NCBI GenBank assembly: GCA_045808065.1
Contig: JBJMGD010000030.1
Span: 62,001-126,000, forward strand
Reading direction: 5' to 3'
DNA: 64,000 nucleotides
Source: Gp1-AA112 sp045808065
Lineage (GTDB): Bacteria > Acidobacteriota > Terriglobia > Terriglobales > Acidobacteriaceae
This document shows positions 51,084 through 60,829 of this stretch, in pieces (position 1 is the first letter of the stretch; each line of letters begins with the position of its first letter). A program made the translations under genes and the position numbers. The notes below the pieces were generated by a model, which saw nothing but the letters and a program-made list of their open reading frames with translations, was not told the DNA's origin and searched no databases.

Positions 51084-51451
51084 TGCAAGACGCGCAGGAT
51101 TGTATGAACGGAAACAGTCAACTTAACCATCGAGGAACACAGAGGAGAGGCAACGAACGGGTTGGCGAATGCTCTTGACCTCGACATCAGAATCTTCGAA
51201 TTCAATCGAACCTCATAAGTCCGCTTTCACGAACAGTGAGTGACATTCAGCTAGTAGTGAATTCAAAAGTCTGACGCGTAAACGTACCGTGCTTGGCAAG
51301 GGCTGCGCCCACTCTACTTCCGTTCTGCGCAGGCTAAAACGTATCGGTTACAAAACCCTCCGCAGCACGTCATATAACAACAAGTGGGATTCGGCGGACG
51401 TGCTTATCAGGAATCCTTAACAACTCAGCTCCAGGGATATACAGGTCACGA
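51084..51451. other. Intergenic space upstream of the orphan permease
   Basis: 368 bases. At 51130-51148 a degenerate GAGGAACACAGAGGAGAGG piece recalls the CCACAGAGG repeat family. Otherwise I see no gene or RNA. CAGGGATATACAG (51432 on) directly precedes the start of the permease. Confidence 0.45.
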
Positions 51452-54010
51452 ATGCAGAACCTTGTGAGCAACATTCGTTATGCTTTCCGGCAGTTCCGGC
51501 AATCACCAGTGTTTAGCGCCGCGGCCATACTGACTCTGGCCTTGGGAATCGGTGGCACGACGGCGATATTCACGCTGATTCACGCGGTGATACTGCGGTC
51601 TTTGCCAGTTTCAGATCCCGCAAAGCTCTATCGCATTGGCGATGGTGACGATTGCTGTGTCGAAGGTGGTCCTCAGGATCGATGGGGAATGTTCTCCTTT
51701 CCCCTTTATGAGCGGCTGAAGGCGGCTGCGCCCGAGTTCGAAGACGTGGCCGCGTTCCAGGCCGGTGGCAACCGCTTAAGCGTCAGACGCGAGGGTGTCG
51801 AGACCGCCGCCAGGCCTTTGCGCTCCGAGTATGTAAGTGGAAGCTATTTCACGACACTTGGCGTGCGAGCTTTCGGTGGACGCGTCATTACTCTTGAAGA
51901 CGACAAGCCAGCTTCTCCTCCCGTAGCCGTACTTAGCCATCGCGTTTGGCAAACCACTTACGGCGCTGATCCGACGGTTGTCGGATCCACATTCATCGTG
52001 GAAGGTCATCCGTTCACGATCATAGGAGTCGCGCCTCCAGGCTTTTACAGCGAGACGCTTCGCAGCGATCCGCCAGAAGTATGGATTCCTCTGCAACAGG
52101 AACCGCTGATTGCGGGCGAAGGCGCTCTGCTGCACCAATCTGTAGGTGCGTGGCTGCGCATCATTGGCCGTCTGCTTGCCGGAGCTTCGATCAATGGCAT
52201 GGCCCCGCGGCTGACGGGAGTGTTGCGCCAATGGATGCAACACGAGTCCGGTTACCCTGCCAACTGGATGGAAGACGTCATCCGCATGCTTCCTAAGCAA
52301 AGCATCGCCGTAGTTCCCGCTGGCTCGGGTGTCGCTGAGATGAAAGAAGAGTACGGGCGCAGCTTGAACATTCTGTTGGCTGTGTGCGGACTCGTACTCC
52401 TTATCGCATGTGCCAACGTCGCCAACCTGCTGCTGGCGCGAGCGGTTGCGCGTCGTACGCAGACTGCTGTGCGCCTCGCGGTAGGAGCTACGCGGCGCCA
52501 AATGATTACCCAGGCGCTTACCGAGAGCGTTTTGCTTGCTCTTGTCGGCGGAGTTGCTGGACTTATGGTTGCCATGGGTGCGGCGCGGCTATTACTGCGC
52601 CTCGCCTTCAGCAGTTCGACATTTCTTCCGATCAGTACACGGCCATCGCTTATCGTGCTTGGATTTGCGTTCGCTGTTGCGCTGTTGACCGGAATCATCT
52701 TCGGCGCGGCTCCAGCATGGTTTGCGACCAGCACTGATCCCGCGGATGCGCTGCGCGGCTCAAACCGCAGCACAAGCGATCACTCTTCATTTGCGCGCAA
52801 GGCGTTGTTGATCGTACAGGCTACGCTTTCGGTCGTTCTCGTGGCTGGGGCCACCATGCTCGGGCGCAGTCTGAACAAACTCGAGCACCAGGACCTTGGG
52901 TATCGCATTCAAGGCCGCGTGGTGGTTTCACTCAATCGGCCGCCAGCGACATACAAGCTGCCAAAACTCGAAGCTCTGTATCGCGAGCTTGAGGACCGGC
53001 TCACTCGTTTGCCAGGAGTGCAGGCGGCCGGACTCGCGCTCTACAATCCTCTCACCGACAACTGGGGAGAGTTGGTCCTGGTGGAAGGACATCCGGCTCC
53101 CAAGATGAGCGAAGAGGGCGGCGCCTCGTGGGATCGCGTGAGCGCGAATTATCTGCAGAACTTTGGCATGACGATCCTTCGCGGTCGCAATTTCACCACC
53201 GCCGACAACGAGACAGCTGCACCGGTCGCGATCGTGAATGAAGCCTTTGTGAAGCGGTTCTTCAAGACTGACGAGGAACCGCTCGATCATCACTTCGGGC
53301 TCGACATGCCGGAAAACGTCGGCACATTTCGCATTATCGGCATCGTGCGCGACGCGAAGTATGCCGGCTTCGGCATGAAAAGGCCGGCGCGTCCGATGTT
53401 CTTCGTGCCCCTAGCGCAGAACGTCGATTACAAGAACCCGCTGATGGCGAGAATCGAGCTGCAATCGCATTTTATAGGCGGAATTATGCTCGTGACCAAC
53501 GCCCTGCCCGGCATGATCGAGCCGCTCCTACGAAAGGCCCTGGCCGAAGTTGATTCCAACCTCACCATCAACGATGTGCGAACCATGCAGCAGCAGGTGG
53601 ACCTAACCTTCGATCAGGAGCGTGCGGTTGCAAGTCTCGCCGGACTCTTCGGAATCGTTGCTCTGCTGCTCGCAGCAGTCGGTCTGTATGGCGTCACTGC
53701 GTACACAGTCGCGCAACGCACAAATGAGATTGGAGTCCGCATGGCGCTTGGCGCCGATCGGGCCAAGGTTGTCGAACTCGTACTGCGTGGCGCCTTTAAA
53801 CGCGTCATCCTTGGTCTGATCTTGGGTCTGCCGCTGGCAATCGGAGCAGGTCGCCTGATCTCCGCTCAGCTTTATGGAGTCTCTTTTTGGGATCCGTTAG
53901 CGCTGACGGTTGCCGCGAGTTCGCTTGCCATCTGTGCGTTTTTTGCAGCGATCATTCCGGCAGGCCGCGCCGCCTCGATTTCACCTATGAAGGCGTTGCG
54001 GTCTGAGTAA
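51452..54010 (+). CDS. ABC transporter permease, ADOP (acidobacterial duplicated orphan permease) class
   Basis: The 852-residue protein has two MacB-PCD/FtsX halves: N-terminal MQNLVSNIRYAFRQFRQSP, helix AAAILTLALGIGGTTAIFTL, a large periplasmic domain, three-helix FtsX block near residues 300-430 (LLIACANVANLLLARAVARR), then a second periplasmic domain and a last block (GLYGVTAYTVAQRTNEIGVRMALGA ... PAGRAASISPMKALRSE). No ATPase gene is next to it, so it is an orphan. Members are greatly expanded in acidobacteria; presumed role is mechanotransmission or export of peptides, lipoproteins or signals, with substrate unknown. Confidence 0.93.
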   Translation: MQNLVSNIRYAFRQFRQSPVFSAAAILTLALGIGGTTAIFTLIHAVILRSLPVSDPAKLYRIGDGDDCCVEGGPQDRWGMFSFPLYERLKAAAPEFEDVAAFQAGGNRLSVRREGVETAARPLRSEYVSGSYFTTLGVRAFGGRVITLEDDKPASPPVAVLSHRVWQTTYGADPTVVGSTFIVEGHPFTIIGVAPPGFYSETLRSDPPEVWIPLQQEPLIAGEGALLHQSVGAWLRIIGRLLAGASINGMAPRLTGVLRQWMQHESGYPANWMEDVIRMLPKQSIAVVPAGSGVAEMKEEYGRSLNILLAVCGLVLLIACANVANLLLARAVARRTQTAVRLAVGATRRQMITQALTESVLLALVGGVAGLMVAMGAARLLLRLAFSSSTFLPISTRPSLIVLGFAFAVALLTGIIFGAAPAWFATSTDPADALRGSNRSTSDHSSFARKALLIVQATLSVVLVAGATMLGRSLNKLEHQDLGYRIQGRVVVSLNRPPATYKLPKLEALYRELEDRLTRLPGVQAAGLALYNPLTDNWGELVLVEGHPAPKMSEEGGASWDRVSANYLQNFGMTILRGRNFTTADNETAAPVAIVNEAFVKRFFKTDEEPLDHHFGLDMPENVGTFRIIGIVRDAKYAGFGMKRPARPMFFVPLAQNVDYKNPLMARIELQSHFIGGIMLVTNALPGMIEPLLRKALAEVDSNLTINDVRTMQQQVDLTFDQERAVASLAGLFGIVALLLAAVGLYGVTAYTVAQRTNEIGVRMALGADRAKVVELVLRGAFKRVILGLILGLPLAIGAGRLISAQLYGVSFWDPLALTVAASSLAICAFFAAIIPAGRAASISPMKALRSE

Positions 54011-54071
54011 CGGGCGTAAGTACGCCGTCGCGGCCGGTACCGAAGCCGCTAATACAAGGATGTGTGTGGAG

Positions 54072-54587
54072 CTAACCCCGAGCCAATTGATTGGTCCGTT
54101 TGCGCTCTTGTTCCTCTTTGCGCATTTCGCGTCTGCGTCCGGCGTCTTCGAAACGCTGTTTTTCTTCTTCCGTTTCGGGAATGACGGCCGGAACTGGCAA
54201 TCGGCGGCCGCGATTATCCACCGCCACGAACGTAAGATACGCCGAAGCGATATGCCGGCGGGTGCCGGCGATGTAGTTCTCTACCCAGCACTTCACCCCC
54301 ACTTCCATCGAGGTATGAAAAGCCCGGTTCACCGACGAGCGCAGGATCAGCAGATCACCAACGTGCACCGGAGCAAGAAAATCGATGTGATCCATCGAGG
54401 CGGTGACGACATAGCTGCGGCTGTGCCGATGTGCTGCCATTGCACCGGCGAGGTCAATGAAGTGCATGAGCCTGCCGCCAAGCAAACTGTTGAGAGGGTT
54501 GGCGTCATTCGGGAGCACCACTTCGGCCATCTCGGAAACCGATTCCGAAACCGGCCGCGGCTGCTTGTCGCCGTCGAGACTTTCCAT
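54072..54587 (-). CDS. Acyl-CoA thioesterase, hotdog fold (YciA/BFIT type)
   Basis: The 171-residue hotdog protein has the family pattern PNDANPLNSLLGGRLMHFIDLAGAMAA (catalytic Asp in LMHFIDLAG, residue about 45) and SYVVTASMDHIDFLAPVHVGDLL. The last 25 residues are strongly charged (RRREMRKEEQERKR). It hydrolyses acyl-CoA thioesters in the cytosol and is often hexameric. It is followed (minus strand) by nothing in this orientation and preceded by a small membrane-protein gene 33 bases away. Confidence 0.9.
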   Translation of the reverse strand: MESLDGDKQPRPVSESVSEMAEVVLPNDANPLNSLLGGRLMHFIDLAGAMAAHRHSRSYVVTASMDHIDFLAPVHVGDLLILRSSVNRAFHTSMEVGVKCWVENYIAGTRRHIASAYLTFVAVDNRGRRLPVPAVIPETEEEKQRFEDAGRRREMRKEEQERKRTNQLARG

Positions 54588-54620
54588 ACGTAAGTAGATT
54601 GGCAGGTGTGAGGAGAGGAT

Positions 54621-54821
54621 TCAAGTTCGCTGTTCAAAGGTTCGAACGATGAGGCGCCAGGCGAACTTTGTAAAGGCTACTCCCACCAACAACATGACGA
54701 CGCTGACAAATGGGGCGATAAACAGGCCAGGTTTGCCCAATTCCTGCATAAGAAAAGGGAAGATGTAGATCGCAACCCATAGAAATCCTACTCCGAGGAC
54801 AAGCACGAGGAAGCGGTACAA
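54621..54821 (-). CDS. Small two-helix membrane protein, hypothetical
   Basis: The 66-residue product has two hydrophobic segments (FLVLVLGVGFLWVAIYIFPF and FIAPFVSVVMLLVGVAFTKF) separated by a short ELGKPG loop, with a charged C-terminal end (RLIVRTFEQRT). I do not recognise a family. It could be in one transcript with the thioesterase gene downstream. Confidence 0.6.
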   Translation of the reverse strand: MYRFLVLVLGVGFLWVAIYIFPFLMQELGKPGLFIAPFVSVVMLLVGVAFTKFAWRLIVRTFEQRT

Positions 54822-54933
54822 GCCGCTCCCGATGCGCTGTGCTGGATTAAGAGACTGTTATCCAGTGTAGAGCAAGGCATCAACCCACCCGCAGTTCTGG
54901 ACGCATGCCGACGACCGCAGTGGGGAAGCTTCA

Positions 54934-55575
54934 CTAGAAGCCTCTGCTCACTAATTCATCAACTGCCCAGCGACGTGCTTTTTCTTGTTGCTGTTTTTCC
55001 GCATAACGCGCCAACACGTCTACCTCGACGTTCAGCATGTCATCCGGAGAGAGTGTATGCAGATTGGTTGCTGTATATGTGTGTGGAATGATGGCAATAC
55101 ACACGAGTGTTTTCAAGATATTCGCGACCGTCAGGCTGATACCTTCGACAGTGATTGAGCCTTTCTCGACCACGTAGCGCGTGAGTGCCTCGGGAATTTC
55201 GATGTTGAGCCAACGATCTTCACTTTCGGAACTGGCGCGCTCCAAAGAAATCAATTTACCTATGCCATCGACGTGTCCCTGCACGGTGTGCCCGCCGAGC
55301 GGAGTTCCTGCGGGCGTGGGCAGTTCGAGATTCACCACGCGTCCGGGCAAGAGCTCCGATAGGGAAGTCCGTGCAATGGTTTCTTGCGCGAGATCGGCGT
55401 CGAAGGAATTGGCCGTCGGAGAAAGAACGGTGAGGCAAACGCCACTTACCGCTATGCTGTCTCCTTGCTTCAATTGCGAAGCCAAGCCAGGGGCGGAAAC
55501 GCGAAGGCGCGTTGTGCCGCGGCTTTTATCGAGCGAAGCGATTGTTCCGGTTTGTTGAATTAAGCCTGTGAACAT
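54934..55575 (-). CDS. ribE: Riboflavin synthase alpha subunit
   Basis: The start is placed at ATG 55575 (MFTGLIQQTG), the conserved family start; codons upstream overlap ribD. The 213-residue protein has two lumazine-binding repeats: FTGLIQQTGTIASLD / GDSIAVSGVCLTVLS and VDGIGKLISLERA / KGSITVEGISLTVAN. It converts two 6,7-dimethyl-8-ribityllumazine molecules to riboflavin. It follows ribD by 11 bases, so the pair is one operon, with ftsY upstream. ribB/ribA/ribH are not in the window. Confidence 0.94.
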   Translation of the reverse strand: MFTGLIQQTGTIASLDKSRGTTRLRVSAPGLASQLKQGDSIAVSGVCLTVLSPTANSFDADLAQETIARTSLSELLPGRVVNLELPTPAGTPLGGHTVQGHVDGIGKLISLERASSESEDRWLNIEIPEALTRYVVEKGSITVEGISLTVANILKTLVCIAIIPHTYTATNLHTLSPDDMLNVEVDVLARYAEKQQQEKARRWAVDELVSRGF

Positions 55576-55586
55576 GTAATGCCATT

Positions 55587-56762
55587 TCACTGCCAATCAG
55601 ACGGTGTGCTGCCCTCATATGGATCTTTGATATATCCCTCCACGGCAAAATCCTCGCCGAAGCGATGCAGTGAAATCGAATGCACCTGCGCGGCTTCGCT
55701 GATTCTTGGGAATCCGAGCCCGCTAGCGAAGGGAACGGAACCGGTTCCAGCGAGAATCTTCGGCGCGTAAAACAGGAACACTTTATCTACAACATTCGCC
55801 GCGAGCGCAGTCCAGTTTACGAACGCGCCACCCTCGATGATCAAACTGGTGATTTCAAGCTCTCCCAGTCTCTGAATGATGCTGGCGATATCGGGGCGCC
55901 CATCCATTGTCCCGAGGCGAACCTGCTCCACGCGAATGCCGCGATCCTCCAGCTCTCGGCGTTTCTTCTCCTCGGCAAATGAGCAGAAAACGATTAGGTC
56001 GCTGTTCACTCTCTTCACCAGGCGCGATTGCATTGGCAGACGCAGTTTGGAGTCACTCACAACCCGCAGTAGCGGACGCCGCCGTGGCAGCCCGGTGCGG
56101 TCGGTGAGGAGCGGATCATCAGCGATTACCGTGTTGACGCCGACGAGAATGGCGTCGGCTGCATGTCGCATCTCCTGCGCTTGCGCGCGAGCTTCCGTGC
56201 TGGTAATCCATCCTCCGGCAGCATCGCCCAATCCGACTCCGCTGCTGGGCGGCGTGTATGGAGGAGCGATTTTGCCGTCGAGCGTCATGCCAGCCTTCAG
56301 AGTGACTAGCGGCGCTTTGTGAACGATGTACTTGGCAAAGGCTTCGTTGAGCTTGCGCGCTTCCTGCTCCAGCACTCCGCAATGCACTTCGACTCCTGCG
56401 CTGCGAAGCCGCTCGAAACCTTTGCCGGCGACTTTAGGATTAGGATCGGCCATCGAGGCATACACCCGCGCAATACCGGCGCGGATGACTGCGTCGACGC
56501 AGGGACCGGTGCGTCCCGCGTGACAGCAGGATTCGAGATTCAGATAGAGCGTACCCCCGCGAGCGCGATCACGAGCTTGTTCGAGGGCAACAACTTCGGC
56601 GTGCTTGACGCCTTCGTAGGTGTGGAAGCCCTCGCCTACAATCTCGCTATCTGGACTTACAATTACTGCTCCCACGCGCGGATTCGGCGAGGCGAGTGCG
56701 ATCCCTTGTCGGGCTAGTCCCAGAGCTCGACGCATGAAGCGCTCATGATCGTGTTCGGGCAT
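55587..56762 (-). CDS. ribD: Bifunctional riboflavin deaminase-reductase
   Basis: The 391-residue enzyme has an N-terminal pyrimidine deaminase domain with zinc ligands HAEVVAL and SCCHAGRTGPC, and a C-terminal reductase domain (VTLKAGMTLDGKIAPP, DAILVGVNTVIADDPLLTDR, LIIEGGAFVNWTALAA). It performs two sequential steps on the pyrimidine intermediate in riboflavin synthesis. The ftsY stop (TAG) and the ribD ATG are directly adjacent, so ftsY-ribD-ribE appear to be one transcript. Confidence 0.95.
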   Translation of the reverse strand: MPEHDHERFMRRALGLARQGIALASPNPRVGAVIVSPDSEIVGEGFHTYEGVKHAEVVALEQARDRARGGTLYLNLESCCHAGRTGPCVDAVIRAGIARVYASMADPNPKVAGKGFERLRSAGVEVHCGVLEQEARKLNEAFAKYIVHKAPLVTLKAGMTLDGKIAPPYTPPSSGVGLGDAAGGWITSTEARAQAQEMRHAADAILVGVNTVIADDPLLTDRTGLPRRRPLLRVVSDSKLRLPMQSRLVKRVNSDLIVFCSFAEEKKRRELEDRGIRVEQVRLGTMDGRPDIASIIQRLGELEITSLIIEGGAFVNWTALAANVVDKVFLFYAPKILAGTGSVPFASGLGFPRISEAAQVHSISLHRFGEDFAVEGYIKDPYEGSTPSDWQ

Positions 56763-57722
56763 CTATGCGAACATTGAATCGACAAACGATTGCGAATCGA
56801 AGGGCAATAGGTCTCCCGCTTTCTCGCCGACTCCAACATACCGCACCGGGAGGCCTAGTTCGCGCGAGATGGCTACCACGACTCCGCCCTTTGCTGTGCC
56901 ATCGAGTTTGGTAAGCACAATGCCGGTTACGCCCGCTGCTTGCGTGAATTGCCGCGCTTGCTGCAGCCCGTTCTGGCCGGTGGTTGCATCCATCACCAGT
57001 AGCGTTTCATGTGGCGAATCGGGAATTACTTTCTGCGCCGTGCGCCGCATCTTCTCGAGTTCGGCCATAAGATTTTGCTTGGTATGCAGTCGGCCCGCGG
57101 TATCGATAATTACGTAGTCAGTCCCACGCGCCTTCGCTGCGCTGAGGCTGTCGAAGAGTACTGCGGAAGGGTCGCCTCCCGGCCTGGTTTTTATTACCTC
57201 TACCCCAGTGCGACTGCCCCAAACTTCCAATTGCTCGATAGCGGCGGCACGAAAAGTGTCAGCCGCGCAGAGTAATACCGTCTTGCCCTGGCCGCGCAGG
57301 AGGTTGGCTAGCTTGCCGATGGTGGTTGTCTTTCCTGTGCCATTCACTCCAACGATCAGTAGCACTTCAGGACCGTCCACTCGTCGCGCGGGAACATTCG
57401 ATGAGCCATTAAGAATGCCGGCGATCTGCTCTTTCAGCAGTCGCTTCAATTCGTCGATATTGTCAATTTGCTTATGCGTGGCGCGCTCGCGCAAGGCCTC
57501 AAGCACCTGGTGCGTTGTCGTAGTGCCGAGATCGGCGGCAATAAGCGTAGCTTCGAGATCGTCCAGAGTATTGGCGTCAATCTCTTTATTGAAGGCAACG
57601 ATCTCCTCGATGCGCTCGCTGAGGTTCTCGCGCGTGCGCGAGACCGCCTCCTTCATGCGATCGAGAAAGCCTGACTTTTTATTTTTCTCTTCGTCAAGGC
57701 TGCCGAAAAGGGTCTGGATCAT
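56763..57722 (-). CDS. ftsY: Signal recognition particle receptor FtsY
   Basis: The start is placed at ATG 57722 (MIQTLFGSLDEEK); 17 upstream codons have no family character. The 319-residue protein has a short N-terminal A region, the helical N domain (TRENLSERIEEIVA, LEATLIAADLGTTT) and the GTPase G domain: GVNGTGKTTTIGKL (P-loop), DTAGRLHTKQNLMAEL (G3), LTKLDGTAKGG (G4). It docks SRP-ribosome complexes on the membrane. It heads an ftsY-ribD-ribE operon. Confidence 0.95.
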   Translation of the reverse strand: MIQTLFGSLDEEKNKKSGFLDRMKEAVSRTRENLSERIEEIVAFNKEIDANTLDDLEATLIAADLGTTTTHQVLEALRERATHKQIDNIDELKRLLKEQIAGILNGSSNVPARRVDGPEVLLIVGVNGTGKTTTIGKLANLLRGQGKTVLLCAADTFRAAAIEQLEVWGSRTGVEVIKTRPGGDPSAVLFDSLSAAKARGTDYVIIDTAGRLHTKQNLMAELEKMRRTAQKVIPDSPHETLLVMDATTGQNGLQQARQFTQAAGVTGIVLTKLDGTAKGGVVVAISRELGLPVRYVGVGEKAGDLLPFDSQSFVDSMFA

Positions 57723-57859
57723 GAGAAGAATCGCCGGCGTAAATTCGATTATACGGAAGGGAGTTCTCGGCAATCAGTCATCAGCTGTTGGAATCGATAC
57801 CTTCCTACGGCACAGCCGCCCTCCGTTGCCTGGCTTGGCCCGCTGCTCAGGTTGACGGT

Positions 57860-58831
57860 CTAGCAAGCCTCAGTAGTATTGCTGGCTAGAATTTCCTTCA
57901 GCATCACCGGCGCAATATTTCCGCCGCTGACGATTGCGACTGTTTTGCCACTGGAAGGGAAATCATTTCGATGGAACAGTGCCGCTGCTAGAGGAACGGC
58001 ACCGCTTGGTTCGGCAATTAGGTGTGCATCGAACGCGAGACGGCGAACCGCTGCTCGGATTTCTTCCTCGCTCACGCTGATAAATCCATCGACATAGCGC
58101 TGGATGTGTTCGAAGTTAGTTTCGCCGAGGCTTTGCGTACGAAGGCCGTCGGCGATTGTGCGGGAGGTCTGTTCGGCAGGGAAGGTGATGCGCTGTCCAG
58201 CTTCAAAACTGGCTTTGCCTTTGGCGCCGAGCTCGGATTCGACTCCGTAGACCCGTGGACTGGGACGCATGTTCTTCACTGCGGCGCTGATCCCGCTGAT
58301 CATGCCACCACCCCCGACACAGACCAGCACCACATTGGCGTCTGATAAATCCGCGAGGATCTCCAATCCCATGGTGCCTTGTCCCGCGATGATGGCCTCA
58401 TCGTCATACGGCGGCACCAATGCCAGGCTACGCTCTTGTGCAATCTGTTCCGCACGGGCTTTGCGTTCATCACTTGACGGCCCAACCATCACAATCTCTG
58501 CGCCGAGCGCCTTGGTCTTTTCCAGCTTAAGCTGCGGAGAATTGTTGGGCATCACGATGGTCGCATGGCACCCCAGCGCTCGAGCCGCGTAGGCGACTCC
58601 TTGCGCGTGATTGCCGCTTGAGTAAGCGATCACTCCGCGCTCGCGCTGGCCCGCGGAGAACGTCGCAATTTTGTTGTACGCGCCCCGCAGCTTGAACGAG
58701 CCAATCGGCTGCAGGCCCTCAGGCTTAAGAAAGACTTCGCCTTCAGGAAACGTGGTGCGCATTAAAGGCGTACGCACGGCAACGCCGCGAATCCGTTCTT
58801 GTGCCTGTTGAATATTTTCGAGAGTGACCAC
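57860..58831 (-). CDS. Threonine/serine dehydratase (PLP-dependent, fold type II)
   Basis: The 323-residue protein has the PLP-binding Lys K47 in IGSFKLRGAYNK, SSGNHAQGVAYAAR, the phosphate-binding glycine loop CVGGGGMISG, and SGGNIAP near the C-terminus. It lacks the C-terminal regulatory ACT domain of biosynthetic IlvA, so it fits the catabolic/degradative type (TdcB-like) or a serine racemase-like enzyme. It removes ammonia from threonine or serine. No operon partner is clear; RNase J lies 75 bases upstream. Confidence 0.92.
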   Translation of the reverse strand: MVTLENIQQAQERIRGVAVRTPLMRTTFPEGEVFLKPEGLQPIGSFKLRGAYNKIATFSAGQRERGVIAYSSGNHAQGVAYAARALGCHATIVMPNNSPQLKLEKTKALGAEIVMVGPSSDERKARAEQIAQERSLALVPPYDDEAIIAGQGTMGLEILADLSDANVVLVCVGGGGMISGISAAVKNMRPSPRVYGVESELGAKGKASFEAGQRITFPAEQTSRTIADGLRTQSLGETNFEHIQRYVDGFISVSEEEIRAAVRRLAFDAHLIAEPSGAVPLAAALFHRNDFPSSGKTVAIVSGGNIAPVMLKEILASNTTEAC

Positions 58832-58906
58832 TATGTTCTAATTATCGAGAACTGACTGGTATATCAATCTTGCAGATTTGGTTGCTTGATCGACGGTCAT
58901 CGCGCA

Positions 58907-60577
58907 TCAGATTTCAAGAATTACGGGCATAATCAGCGGACGACGACTGGTGCTCTTGTTAATGTAACGCTTGAGGTCTTGCCTGATCTTTTCCTTTATT
59001 ACGCCGTAGTCGGCTTTCTCTTCCGAGCTTGACTGGTCCAGCGTTCGGCCGATCACGTCTCGCGCCTCAGAAAGGAAGCCATTTTCTGCGCTCGCTGCGG
59101 CAAAGCCGCGCATTACTATTTCGGGAATCGACTCGACGCGTCCCGTAAGTTTGTTGATTGCGATGATCGGCAGGACGATGCCGTCCTCGCTCAAATGACG
59201 CCGATCGCGAATCACGAGATCTTCTACAACCTCGCTGGCAGATCCGGAGTCGATGCACACCCGGCCGACAGTCACTTTTCCCGACTTGCGCGCACCCAGC
59301 TCGTCGATCTCGAGAACGTCCCCGCTCTCCATCATGAACACATTTCCGACCGCCCCATGCATGGACGCGGCCAGTTCGGCATGACGCCTGAGCTGGCGAT
59401 ATTCACCGTGAATGGGAACAAAGTACCGGGGCCGAACGAGGTTGATCAATAGCCTTAGCTCTTCCTGACTGGCGTGTCCGCTTACGTGGATGGGTGAGCC
59501 CGCGCCATCTTCGTAAATGACATTGGCGTTTCGGCGATAAAGGTGATCAATCATGCGATAGATCGCCTTCTCGTTGCCGGGAATGATCCGCGACGACAGC
59601 ACCACCGTGTCGCCGGGTTCGATCTTGGCGTGCTTGTGATTGTCTACAGCCGCGCGCGAGAGCGCGGACATCGGTTCGCCTTGCGTGCCACTGATCAGGA
59701 CGCAAACTTTTTCCGGCGCGAAGTCGCGAATCTGCCCCGGATGGATGACGGTACCTTCGGGAATGTTCAGATAACCGAGGTCAAGCGCGATCTCAGTGGC
59801 CTCATTCATTGAGCGGCCGACAAGCGCCAGCTTGCGTCCGTGCTCGAATGCCATATCGGCGACGAGCTTGATACGGTGAATGGACGATGAGAAGCAGGTG
59901 ACGAACAACCGCCGTTTTGTGCGGGTAAACACTTCCTCGAAGCGAGGACGCACTGCACGCTCGCTCGGCGTATACCCGGGACGCTCCACATTCGTCGAAT
60001 CCTGCAACAAGAGAAGGACGCGTTCTTTGCCGTACTCCGCAAATTGATGCAGATCAAACAGTTTGCCGTCTGTGGGCGTGGGATCGACTTTAAAGTCGCC
60101 GGAGTGAACGACGACGCCGAGCGGCGTGTGGATCGCCAGCGCGACGCAGTCAACCAAACTGTGTGTTACTCGAACTGGATGAATGAGAAACGATCCAATG
60201 CGGAAGCGCTCATTGGGCTCCATCTCGTTGAGTTGCGCTGAATCGAGTAGCCCATGTTCTTCCAGCTTGCCTTCTACGAGCGCGAGCGTGAACTCAGTGC
60301 CATAAACTGGAATGTTCAGCTCGGACAGGATCCAGGGCAATCCGCCGATGTGGTCCTCGTGCCCATGGGTGAGGAGAATGGCGCGAACTTTATCGCGATT
60401 CTCGAGCAAGTAGGTGATGTCCGGGACTACGATGTCTACGCCGAGCAGCTCAGATTCGGGAAACATGAGGCCTGCATCGATGACGATGATGTCATCGGCC
60501 CAGCGCAGGGCCATACAGTTCATGCCGAATTCGCCCAGCCCGCCTAGCGGCACGACCTGAAGTTTGCCTGAAGTCAT
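58907..60577 (-). CDS. rnj: Ribonuclease J
   Basis: The start is placed at ATG 60577 (MTSGKLQVVPLGGLGEFG), the conserved family start; a longer frame to 60712 is not conserved. The 556-residue protein has the metallo-beta-lactamase zinc motif HGHEDHIGG, a beta-CASP domain (SGTQGEPMSALSR, GDTVVLSSRIIPGNE, VSGHASQEELR) and a C-terminal domain ending LIMPVILEI. RNase J has endo- and 5'-3' exoribonuclease activity in mRNA turnover and rRNA maturation. Length is usual (about 555). Confidence 0.95.
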   Translation of the reverse strand: MTSGKLQVVPLGGLGEFGMNCMALRWADDIIVIDAGLMFPESELLGVDIVVPDITYLLENRDKVRAILLTHGHEDHIGGLPWILSELNIPVYGTEFTLALVEGKLEEHGLLDSAQLNEMEPNERFRIGSFLIHPVRVTHSLVDCVALAIHTPLGVVVHSGDFKVDPTPTDGKLFDLHQFAEYGKERVLLLLQDSTNVERPGYTPSERAVRPRFEEVFTRTKRRLFVTCFSSSIHRIKLVADMAFEHGRKLALVGRSMNEATEIALDLGYLNIPEGTVIHPGQIRDFAPEKVCVLISGTQGEPMSALSRAAVDNHKHAKIEPGDTVVLSSRIIPGNEKAIYRMIDHLYRRNANVIYEDGAGSPIHVSGHASQEELRLLINLVRPRYFVPIHGEYRQLRRHAELAASMHGAVGNVFMMESGDVLEIDELGARKSGKVTVGRVCIDSGSASEVVEDLVIRDRRHLSEDGIVLPIIAINKLTGRVESIPEIVMRGFAAASAENGFLSEARDVIGRTLDQSSSEEKADYGVIKEKIRQDLKRYINKSTSRRPLIMPVILEI

Positions 60578-60829
60578 TGGAAAGTCGATGCTAGCACACA
60601 AAATCATGCGAACCTCGGGGTTAACACGAAGGTCACGAAGGCAAGAAGAATGGTCACGGAGAGGTCGAGCGGAATGAAGAGATAACGTGGATCCGCGGAG
60701 GCCTAAGCGCACTCGGTTTGATACAAAAATCCTGCTAGTTCTGTTCCGTGACCTTGTTCTTTAACTTCGTGCCCTCGCCTTACCCGTGGTTCCGCATCGT
60801 AGACGGTATAATCGACCGTAGTCCCCGCC
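60578..60829. other. Intergenic space upstream of dnaX
   Basis: 252 bases between the divergent rnj and dnaX genes. At about 60616-60660 AACACGAAGGTCACGAAGG then GGTCACGGAGAGG is a degenerate member of the CCACGGAGG-type repeat family. No small RNA is evident; I looked for an SRP RNA, which is often near dnaX, and did not see its conserved loop. Confidence 0.45.

Noticed and set aside
60578..60829. SRP RNA gene upstream of dnaX
   Set aside because: The conserved SRP loop sequence is not seen.
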